From contig JAULSR010000002.1 in the NCBI GenBank assembly GCA_030512295.1, positions 930,001 to 994,000 of the forward strand: a stretch of DNA of 64,000 bases. Reading direction: 5' to 3'. The notes below the pieces were generated by a model. It ran no database searches. It was not told the DNA's origin and was given only the letters and a program-made list of their open reading frames with translations. Numbering within the stretch: the first letter of the stretch is position 1; each line of letters begins with the position of its first letter. The position numbers and the translations under genes are program-made. Below, piece after piece: positions 54,699 through 64,000 of this stretch. This DNA is from Bombardia bombarda (lineage: Eukaryota > Ascomycota > Sordariomycetes > Sordariales > Lasiosphaeriaceae).

Positions 54699-55481
54699 GA
54701 GTCGAAACCGAAAAAGTACCTGAGTATTGCTCGATGACCGATCGTGCTGGTTTTTTTTTTTTGCGACGGAGCAATATACCCTGTTATACTCCAAATGAAA
54801 TCTGATGATCATGATATTTGAACTCTTGGACTGAAAGAAACGACGAGGACGATGTTGGGATCCATATTCCGGCCAGCGCATCTAATGACAGCCATGTCTG
54901 AAAAATATCCATCTCGATCAAGGCAAGATCCCAGGTCCAAGACCATGTGGTCGTGTTATTAGCGGCACCACCAGTTGCCTAGTGGCGGTTGCCCACCGTG
55001 GTGTCGACCCATTGGCCAATCAGCAGCCAGCATTGTTGGGTGGGATACCCTGAATGGGGGTTCATGACGTACTTGATGGGCTTGGATGGCTTGGAGGGGT
55101 CGCCATGTGCTGCCATCAAAGCACACCACTTCCAGCCATTGAAAGGACAACCCAGAGGAACGGAGCTACTGAGCTCAGAGGGGGCGGAGCGCATAGTTAC
55201 AGCCATCAGTGGCAGCGATAATTCACCAGAAACAGGTAAAATCGGGCTGTCGAATATGGTACAGGTGGACTGAGCACTACATAGGAAGGTGGGGATTGGA
55301 AGCTGATCCTCCTTCTCATCCTCTCACCTGTCTTTCTTTCCTCTCCAAGAAACTGGCTGGTTATTTCTAGCTTCCTCATATATCTACTCCTACGGAGTCG
55401 TTGTTGTTGACGTCACATGCCTTGCATATGAACTGGGGGCAAACAACAACACGCACACAGCACACACACAACAGACCGACA
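54699..55481. other. Intergenic, promoter side of the membrane-hydrolase gene
   Basis: A T10-11 run lies near 54752. ACA-rich sequence directly precedes the next start codon. No gene seen. Confidence 0.55.
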
Positions 55482-57412
55482 ATGAACAAGCCCTGGCCCC
55501 ACCAAGAGGACGATCCGGGCCGGGATTCCCACGATGACGCTCGGGACCCGGACCCGTCCAGGACTTCCACCGAGGGCGGCTACCCGGCGGACGAGCACAC
55601 GCGGCTCCTGCCCAACCGCCTCGACAGCACGCCCTACCTTTCCCCCGACGACCCGGCCGTGTCTCCCTACAACCTCTGGACGGTCCGGCTGGTGCGCTAC
55701 ACGACCGTGGCGCTCGCCTGCCTCACCTTCGTCTGGTGGGTGCTGATGCTCGTGTCCATCTTCATCACGCCGCCGGGCCTGCACGCGCGCGGGTCGCCCT
55801 TCTTCGCCTTCAGCTACGCCTCCATCGCGCTGCTCACGCTCGCGGTCGAGCTACTCTTCTTCGCGGTGCCGAGCAAGTCGGTGCGCGTGCTGAGCATCGT
55901 CACGGCGGCGCTGCTGCTCGTCGACGTCATCGTCATGCTGGCGGTCGAGCGGACCCGCCACGAGGAGGCGTGGGCCGGCGTCGCGAGCGTCGTCTGGGCC
56001 ACGCTGATGGCCGTCTGGGCCGTGGCCGCCGACCGGACGGTGCAGTGGGGCAAGACGGAGGAGGAGGAGCGGCTCACGGGCCGGCCCGAGACAAGGCGCA
56101 CCCTGCTCGAGTGGACGCAGGTGCTGCTGTCGAGCGCCGCGCTGGCCGTCATGGCCGCCGTCGTGGTGCTCATGACGTGCACGCTGAGCCTGCGCGCCGT
56201 CGACTCGCGCCTCGCGCCGCCCGGGGAGCGGTACTGGGTCGAGCAGAACAAGTACCAGATCCACTTGTATTGTGGCGGGAACAAGACGACAGACGCGATG
56301 GGGAAGAAGATTGGCGCCACGGTGCTGTTTGAGGGGGGAGAGGACCCCGTTGAGCGCGGCCTGTGGCAGTTTGCCGAGAATGCGGTCGGGAATGGGTCGA
56401 TTGGGAGATATTGCTTTGCGGACCGCCCCGGCATGGCGTGGGTATGTTGTACCACCACGGCCTGGATTTTGTGGCCTCTTACCTTTGGATGATTAGCATG
56501 CTAACCTCGTGGCCTGGTGACAGAGTGATGCGGCCCCCTCGCCACTCAGTGCGAGTATGGCATCTGACGCGCTGAGTGAGGCGCTGTCCCGTGCTGGAGA
56601 AGCAGGCCCGTAAGTAACACATGCCCTTAGTACTCGGCTCGCTCAATGCTGTTACCCTCCCCTCTCCCATTTTATTTTCATAGGGGAAGAAGAAAAAGCT
56701 AACCGCCTCGACTGTACAGATGGATCCTCGCCAGCGCCGGCATCGGCTCCGTGTACTCGCGCGTCTTCAGCTCACGCCACGGCTCCGACGTGCACGGGAT
56801 CCTGATGATCGACCCGCTGCACGAGGACCTGCTCGCGCGGGTGGGCGCCCCCGGCCGCGGCTTCATGCTTTGGCTGCAGGGCGTCATCTCGCCGTGCGGG
56901 CTGGACCGAATCCTAGGCGCGTTGGTCAGGGGCCGGGGCTCGGCCGACCGTGTCTGGGGCCGGTCCTCGTATCAGTCTGGCGCGTCCATCTTTGCCAAGC
57001 TGCAGGAGAGTCTGGTGGCCGACTCGCTCACCAAGCGCGAGCTCGTGTCGAGCAGGGCGATTCAGGATAGGAATACCCCCGTTGTAGTTGTCAGTTCGGG
57101 AGTGCAGATCAGGAGGGACAGTGAGTGGGAGGCCAAGGTAATTTTTTCCATTTCTTTTTTCTTTGGTGTATTCGACACCGGACGAGTTTTCCCCTGTTTT
57201 GTCTCCTGGGCCCCTCAGATTCCGTTACACGACATAGTCAATTCCTAACAAGGAGCGTTTTGCTAATATGAGAATAGCAACGAGATCTTACCCACCTTAC
57301 AGACAATCTGGAGGACTGGGATGTTGTGGCCGAAGCACCGCATCAGGTTTGGGAGACGCTAGAGGGGAGACGGGTGATTGAGAAGAGGTTGAAGAAGTTG
57401 GCTCGCCTGTAA
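55482..57412 (+). CDS. Integral membrane protein with C-terminal alpha/beta-hydrolase-like domain
   Basis: Four exons: 55482-56441, 56524-56609, 56720-57137 and 57278-57412, giving 532 aa. The ATG at 55482 follows an ACA-rich leader. After ~60 polar residues come five hydrophobic segments: TTVALACLTFVWWVLMLVSI, FAFSYASIALLTLAVELLFF, VLSIVTAALLLVDVIVMLAV, AGVASVVWATLMAVWAVAAD and VLLSSAALAVMAAVVVLMTC. The rest resembles an alpha/beta hydrolase: YQIHLYCGG, ATVLFEGGEDP (oxyanion strand), FADRPGMAWSD, WILASAGIGSVYSRVFSSRH (nucleophile elbow position), GILMIDPLHEDLL and TPVVVVSSGVQIRRD. At the elbow a normal enzyme has GxSxG; here SAGIGS has no Ser in the central position, so classical catalysis is doubtful. 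Similar membrane-anchored hydrolase-like proteins occur across Pezizomycotina. Cell location and substrate are unknown. Confidence 0.82.
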
Positions 57413-59520
57413 GGAGGGGGCTGGAATTTGGGGTGAGTGTGCGGCCAAATTGTTGCCGCTGCTGGTGAGTGAACTATCGGGCACCTACCTACCCAGGGCG
57501 AGATATTGTGGGTGATGACAGACAAGGTCACAAGAGTGAATGAATGGGGTGATTGCCAGATAGTATGGGTGGAGATTGTTGAGCCACAGTAAATGCCCGT
57601 AATTGTTAGAACTGTATAGTTAGTGGTGAGGACAAAATTGTACACTCAAATATATACCAAACCGTCTCATATTAACGTCTTCCCCTGACCCCCAAATTCT
57701 TGCAGCGATGAGATGCCTCCGTGAAGAAGTCGTGTGGTAGCTTGTCTCGTCTGGAGACAGACATCCGGTTGGTACGAGTCTGGCATGATGAAAAGACTTA
57801 CTCGAATCCTTGGTTGGTGGGGGTGGATGCTCGGAAGGTGAGCTCGGCGAGGTAAGGTACGGATTGAGGCTGGTATACCGTAATTAAGGAGTTTGGCTTG
57901 TTCTCAGATGAGTTCCTACCTCCGTCCTAGCTCCGGATGGTGACTGGGGCAAAATCGACAAGAGTTGCACTAAGATCCATGGCCAAGGTGGTGGGTAAAG
58001 CTCAAATGGAGAATATAAAGCTACGGGAGGGCTTTGTGCAATTGACTTTCTTAGCATTCTGGAATATCAGCTGCGAAAGCTTGCTGTGTTGTTGGCTTCG
58101 ATGTTGAGGTCACTCTCGTGTTCGGAGACCCGAATTGGATTCTGGCTGGCTGTTTTTGCCCGGGGCTACGAATGGGCGCTTTGGGCACAAGCCTGGCAAT
58201 TTTAGCCATCTGCGCCATTGAGACCCAAAAGGCGGGCAGCGGAGGGGAAGTTGGCGTTGGCGAAGGGCGTGGTTTAATGCATCGTGTTTTAGGTTGTGCA
58301 GGACATGAACCTCTAGACTTATCAGGTACAGTACATACATACGGGCCCGCTCCTCACGGAGCTCACAGGAGCTCAAGCACGCCCACCGCCCGCCATAGGC
58401 ATGGAAGATGTCACATTCTGTCTATCCTGAATGCCATCTCTGCTGCAGTTATATATCCCAGCCAGGTCCCGTGCATGCGTGCTGCTTTTGAAAATCCGGC
58501 TCCTTCTCTTCTGTCTCTTTTTTTCCTACCTACGGTAATGATCAAGACCCAAGTCGCATGCCAAGCATTACATGCCCTGTTGTCGTGCGTAGTCGCTGCA
58601 ATCCCTGTTGCGAAGCTGTGATGTGCCCAGTTGTGTGGTCGTACCTTTTATTAGGCTCACTGGCTCGCTGGGCTGGTCAGTAATAAAGCCTGGAAATTGC
58701 GGTCCGCCGCCGTGGCGGGGACTTGTCGATCGCTGTTGTTGTCTGCCCAGACTCGACCACACAACCCAACCTCAGTCAACCTACCTACCCACGCAGAGCA
58801 CGGCTACCTATGCGTACTGCTTACCCTCTCGACTGCTGACAAGCCTCCATCAAGTCTCGTCATCTCAAGCAGCCCGCAGCTTATTACCACTTTTTCGACG
58901 GCAACGCGCCGCCATTCATCAACGCGTTCGTCTCGTTTATTACTGACTGACCCTTTTTGGCCCATTGCCCTTGTTCCCCACCATTCGCGGCAGCACCTGG
59001 ACCTCAGCACCTGGACTGCCGCCTGCAGAAGGCCGACCGACCTACCTAGCTTCGTTTCGCATCGCTGGGTACCAAGGCACACACTACCTGCCCACTCCCG
59101 AGTCCCGACCCGACCTACCTCTGACATTCAACCACCTACCTACCTCTATCTTACGTCGTCCACTTTAGACTCGGCCTGGCATCCTGGAGCTTGCCCTCCC
59201 CTGCTGGACGCCGACCTACACCGTCGACGCCCACATTTCCCGCCCGGCCAAGGACGCTGTCGCTTTCGCTGTAGTTGTCTCGGTCGCCTGTCGTGGGGAC
59301 TGCGGGCATCGCGCGGGCCCTCCTGCGATCTCCCGCCTCCCTTCTTGGATTGCTTGATGTCGAGCCCGCCCTCGATCCCGCTCGTTGTCGTCGTCGTCGT
59401 CGTCGCCGCCGTCTGCGCCTCTGGTTTCCGGGTTCCGCATCCGTATAATTTCCCCTCATCGCTCCGCGTCTACGGTCTGCAGTCATTTGTATCTGAAGAA
59501 AGGTTTCATGTTTGTGCATT
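57413..59520. other. 2.1-kb upstream region and long 5' leader of the LRG1-like gene
   Basis: The 3' flank of the membrane-hydrolase gene runs to about 57700. From ~58740 to 59500 the plus strand is C/T-rich with CTACCTACC stretches, as expected of a long fungal 5' leader; the open frame through it (58697-59524) is low-complexity. A short uORF at its end is listed separately. Confidence 0.5.
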
Positions 59521-59528
59521 ATGAATAA
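59508..59528 (+). promoter_or_regulatory. Overlapping uORF at the LRG1-like start
   Basis: ATG at 59508 opens six codons and stops with TAA at 59526-59528, in a different frame and overlapping the proposed main ATG at 59521. The uATG context is weak (T at -3), so leaky scanning is plausible. Confidence 0.45.
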
Positions 59529-62500
59529 TAGCAATCAGCCAGGGATAGAACAGCCGCCCGTGATGGCAGGGTCCGACTATGGCGGTGGCGGAGGCGGCCC
59601 AGGAGGCGACTGGGTCCACGGCAATCCTCCCTCGGGCGAGGTCACATACCAGATAGACAAAGACCAGCACATCAGCATCACACCCACAACCTCGCGCCAA
59701 AACGCCGCCTACGGTGGCCAGTTTGGACGGCCGCCGGCTTCCCCCGCGCTGAGCGCTGGAGATACCGACACCGAGTCGAGACGCAGTGGGGAGCGCAACC
59801 GGTCCAAGCCAAGGGGCTCGAGGGCGACCAGCGGTCAGGTCCGGATTTGCAAGAAGTGCGGCGAGCCGCTAATGGGCCAGTTCGTTCGGGCACTGGACGG
59901 GACATTCCACTTGGATTGCTTCAAGTGCCGCGTGAGTCCACCATTCTTCACCGCCACCAGCGCGCCCGTGGAGAACTCTGGCTGATGGTGATAATTCTAC
60001 AGGACTGCGGCGAGATCGTTGCTTCCAAGTTCTTCCCCGCAGACGACGAGAATGGCGAGGGCCAGTACCCGCTCTGCGAAACCGACTACTTTCGTCGTCT
60101 TGGACTGCTCTGCCATAAATGCGGCGGAGCTCTTCGGGGATCCTACATCACAGCCCTTGACCGCAAGTATCATGTCGACCACTTTACCTGCTCGCTGTGC
60201 CCAACCGTGTTTGGTGCCCAAGACAGCTATTATGAACATGACAGCCAGGTTTATTGCCACTATCACTACTCGACCCAGTTTGCTCAGCGCTGTAGCGGCT
60301 GTCAGACCTCAATTCTCAAGCAATTTGTCGAGATCTTCCGAAACGGACAGAACCAGCATTGGCATCCGGAATGCTACATGATACACAAGTTCTGGAATGT
60401 CCGGTTGAACCCCCCGCAGCAAGCGCTGAACCCAGCCGAGGATGATCTTGCCGGGCGCGAGCTGATCCGAGAGCAAGAGGAGCGCATGGAAGAAAAGGTC
60501 TATCGCATATGGAGCATTCTTTCTACTTTTGAAGAGTCTTCAGCTGCGTGTATATCGGATATGCTTCTCCATGTGAGCAATGGCGCCTATGTCGACGGTG
60601 TAATGGTGGCGAAAAAGTTTATATGGCATGTCGACATCCTATTCCGCTCAGCTGATGGACTGGACGCCACGATGAATAAGTTGAACATGGAGAAAGGTGA
60701 GAATCATCATTTGGCACCAACGGCAGTCTATGAAATTCGTGATGCTAATGCAATACAGGCCTTTCTTATGGGCGAGAAGCCAAACTCCTGTGCAAAAAGA
60801 TCGTGGCCTTTTTCTCGCTGCTTTCCAGGACCCAGGACAAAGGCGCGCGAAGGCTCGGCGTCACTAAAGACTTGTTGACTCTTGTGACGGGCCTAGCTCA
60901 CTATCTCAAACTGCTTATTCGTATATGTCTTCAAGGTGCCTTGCGCATAGAGAAGGAGCGCAACATCTCAGATGGATTATACCAGTTCTTGGACGAGCTC
61001 AATGACCTCGAGGCTTTGAAAGCTGAGGATAACTCCACCACCACCCTTCAGTTAACAACCGGCATGTCGCGACTCTCAGCCAATGACTCGGATCAATGCG
61101 TGCTATGCCGCAGACCCATCGAGGATGAATGCGCGAGAAACGGAGACAGGAGATGGCATATCGCTTGCATGAAATGCTCACGCTGCAACAAGGAGTTGGG
61201 GCGGTCTCTTCATCAAGCACACTTGAATGTGTACGACTCGAAGATCTTCTGCGATGATTGCGAGACGTACAGTTCCGAGAAAGTGCCCCCTTTCGAGCAT
61301 GTATCAAAGTTACAACAATACGTCTTTTTACTGCAGGTTGCGCTAGCACGACTTCTGGATATACTTCGAACTAGCGGATCTCTTGTTCCTGCGTCCTCTG
61401 ATGACCCGAACCAGAATGGCTACGACTCTGCTGAAGGGCGCCCCTCCACAGACCGGTCCAGATCATACGGGGGCGAGCAGCCCCAGCATCACAGAGAGTC
61501 GTCCTATGAGAGCGCTCTCAACGATGTCCGACGGTTGAAGAGCACCCGCTTGGACAAGCATCTGTCGTCCAGCTTTAGGAAAGCCCGGACTTCGCGGATT
61601 ATGGATGGGCCCGAAAGCAGCAGCGCACAGCCTGGTGCTGGCGGCGGTCATTCTCGCGGGGGCAGCAGGGGCTTCCATATCGTCGAAGAGCAAAACTCGG
61701 CCGACGAGGGTATGGATACCATGCGGATGCCCAACCAAGATGCGCTGACTTTGGACGATATCCCCCGTATTATTGCTGCTGAACAGGCTCGTGAACAACG
61801 ACAGCACCCACCTGCGCGACAGGAGCTGTTTCGATCACCGGCAACCGAGCCCGGCTTTGGAGCCGGAAGTGGTGGTGCGTTCAGCAATCATCAGCGAAGC
61901 TACTCCGACGGCAGAGGCGCAGACCCACGCAGCGGGGGAGACCCATCGCCACAGCGTGGCGCGAGGAGGTACTTTTCGGAGCTTTCGAGTCTGGAGTACT
62001 TTATTGTACGGCACCTTGCCGTTCTCACTATGCATTCAATGGTGGAATCGGAATTCTCCCTGGAAGAGTTGCTTAGCTTTATTGAAAGCAGGAAACCTCC
62101 GACATTTTGGAAGAACATCGGCAAGGCTTTCAAGAATGATGGGCGGAAGAACGTTAAGAAAAAGGGGGTGTTTGGTGTTCCCCTAGAGGTGATCATAGAG
62201 CGAGACGGAGCCGAGTCCACAGACGGCGTAGGACCCGGTACACTCAGGATTCCCGCCGTTGTCGACGATATCGTTTCAACAATGAGACAGATGGACCTGT
62301 CGGTTGAGGGTGTCTTCCGCAAGAATGGCCACATCAAGAAACTCGGTGATCTAGTCGAGAAGATCGACAAGGAGGGGTCTGTGGACCTCAGCGGGAATAA
62401 TGTTGTACAGTTGGCTGCTCTCCTGAAGCGATATCTGCGAGAGTTGCCCGATCCATTGATGACGCACAAGCTCTACCGGTTATGGCAAGTGGCCGCAAAA

Positions 62501-63332
62501 ATACAAGACGAGGACAAAAGACGGCACTGTCTGCATCTGGCCTGCTGTCTGTTGCCCAAGGGCCATCGCGACACGCTGGAGATTGTGTTTTGTTTCTTAA
62601 AGTGGGCGGGGTCGTTCCATCAAGTGGATGATGACTCGGGGTCGAAGATGGACATCAAGAACCTTGCCACTGTCATTGCACCCAACGTGCTGTTCGACAG
62701 GACCAAGTTGGCGAATCTTGATAACGAGCCCATATATTCGATCGATGCGATAGAGATCCTGGTTACCCATATTGAGGAGATGTGCTTGGTAAGTCTTGCT
62801 CGATTCCACCATGTTTCTTGTTATACCATATGCTAACACCGTTCTAGGTTCCGGATGATCTCGTCGATGCTTTGAACGACCAGTCGCTTTTTAACAGCAA
62901 CGTCGATCTCACAACAAAGGAAATTCTGAAGCGGTTATCTGATCGCAATGGCGCTGGCGGGCTTGGTCCACGCCAATACGCCGATGTAGCTGAAATAGTC
63001 GGTCGTCACGAAAATAACCCCAGTAGACCGCCCCGAGGAGGATGGAGACGGATCCGGCAGCATGGCAGCAAGAGAGCAGCGCGCGAACGATGCAGGAACC
63101 TACCGTGCCTTTTACTACCGCACCCCCTGGGCAGGGCACACCGCCACCACAGTCGAAACGTGGACCATATGAACCGCCCTCTGCTATGCAGCAGTCTCCG
63201 TATCGTGGCACTCAGCTCGAGGACCCAGGCACACCCGATGCCGCCGGTGGTGCGGGTGGCCAGCCAAGGAAAGAGTGGCGGAATTCGGGATGGAGCAGAC
63301 AAAACAGTGGGGTAACAACTGGGACTGTTTAG
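59521..63332 (+). CDS. lrg1: LIM-domain Rho GTPase-activating protein (LRG1-like), with an apparent -1 frameshift near the 3' end
   Basis: Exons 59521-59931, 60003-60696, 60759-62788 and 62848-63332. With one base restored near 63036 they give about 1206 aa. LIM1 starts at residue ~110 (CKKCGEPLMGQFVRALDGTF), LIM2 at ~175 (CHKCGGALRGSYITALDRKY) with a partial CSGC unit after it. A helical region follows, then a further LIM at ~481-535 (CVLCRRPIEDECARNGDRRW). After a disordered segment the RhoGAP domain runs from ~835 to 1045: GVFGVPLEVII, GVFRKNGHIKKLGDL with the arginine finger, LLKRYLRELPDPLM and LATVIAPNVLF. This order (LIMs then GAP) defines Lrg1, which switches off Rho1 to restrain cell-wall synthesis and shape hyphal tips and septa. 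The frame as given runs on after ENNPSRPPR into an Arg/His-rich tail to 63315; the alternative frame from 63042 gives METDPAAWQQESSARTMQEP and a Pro/Gly-rich tail that looks native. Confidence 0.92.
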
Positions 63333-64000
63333 GTATCAGAACTAACGAATACTCGATGACTGGCCGGCTGGCTGACTGACTGCTGCCCCCTCCCCTTTTT
63401 CTTCTCTGACTCTCTCCGTCGCTCGGCTCTGGTTGATGGGGCAGGCGAGGTAAAGCTCTGACATTTTATCAAACAACCTTTCGACCCAGCACTACTCATG
63501 CCTTAACGTTTTTGGGTGTAGGTGGGGCATATAGGAAAGCATGGTTGCAAACTGGCGTTTTTTTTATCATGACGTTTCTATTTTTTTTTATCTTACTAGT
63601 AGTAGTAGTACTCTTCTTCCTCTTCTGGCCACTTACCTGGCGTAGCTTCTGTGGCCCATGGTGGATTGGTTGATTGACCGTTGTTTGCTTGTGTTTCCTT
63701 TTACTAGCTAGCTTGTTCAAGGCGGGTTGTTTGTGTGGCGGGAGAAGAATAAAATTGAACAGATGAACAGAAGCAAGCCTTTTGGTACGAGACTTATAGT
63801 GTGCATGTCTGCAAGCGTCTCGTCCTTGTGTGTGTCCCTGACACTGCTGTCTACCGTTGGTATCACGACGGCAGATACATTGCCCAAAAATTGCCCATGT
63901 TGTACATTATCCTGGATTTCAAAGACAAGAAGACCGAAACGTGTAGGTAAAGGGCCCATCGCGCTGAGTAACGTGGCTAATTAAACCAGCAGTTTTGAAG
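63333..64000. other. 3' flank of the LRG1-like gene to the window edge
   Basis: T-rich tracts at 63559-63592 followed by a short TAG repeat. Open frames near the edge are short and unsupported. Confidence 0.55.

Noticed and set aside
58697..59524. Plus-strand open frame of ~275 codons upstream of LRG1
   Set aside because: Translation of a C/T-rich leader with Ser/Pro/Arg bias. It merges into the LRG1 5' leader and shows no domain.

Overview
The window is chromosomal DNA of a filamentous ascomycete (Pezizomycotina), most probably a Sordariomycete. The support is short spliceosomal introns of about 50-150 nt with GTANGT-type donors, CTAAC/CTGAC branch points and YAG acceptors, GC-rich third codon positions, a Zn2Cys6 regulator, a mitochondrial arginine-type carbamoyl-phosphate synthase and an LRG1-type LIM/RhoGAP protein. 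No species is claimed. No rRNA, tRNA, transposon or CRISPR was recognised.

Layout. 1-1690: 3' part of a gene that appears to join the end of an alpha/beta-hydrolase domain (the type found at the N-terminus of fungal NLR-like proteins) to a von Willebrand A domain. 2866-5574 (-): eight-exon Zn2Cys6 transcription factor. 9460-11610 (-): PHO84-like MFS transporter lying between gene-free tracts of 3.9 and 3.1 kb. 14726-22025: a compact group of G-patch/DUF4187 protein, mitochondrial PPR-like protein, RCL1 and a DSC4-like (DUF1746) protein. 23829-27596: carbamoyl-phosphate synthase large subunit with an apparent one-base deletion. 28195-35574 (-): small conserved protein, ORC3, PWWP protein. 36508-43158 (-): BRR2. 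43933-50034: coiled-coil protein, RFC2, and a UBE2Z-like E2 with two UBC folds. 51073-57412: two fungal proteins of unknown function and a five-TM protein with an alpha/beta-hydrolase-like domain. 59521-63332: LRG1-like RhoGAP, also with an apparent one-base deletion near its 3' end.

Most genes are single-copy housekeeping genes: splicing (BRR2, G-patch protein), ribosome biogenesis (RCL1), replication (ORC3, RFC2), arginine synthesis, ER/Golgi ubiquitylation and Rho signalling. They are not an operon or a biosynthetic cluster. Many pairs are divergent or convergent. The accessory-looking part is the left 14 kb.

The points most worth checking are the hydrolase-vWA fusion, the tandem-UBC E2, two -1 frameshifts in otherwise intact conserved genes, an overlapping uORF at the LRG1 start and a 23-nt palindrome upstream of the synthase. 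All exon structures were read by eye from splice signals and reading frame. Every junction used keeps the frame, apart from the two frameshifts. Domain names come from remembered family motifs, not from a search.
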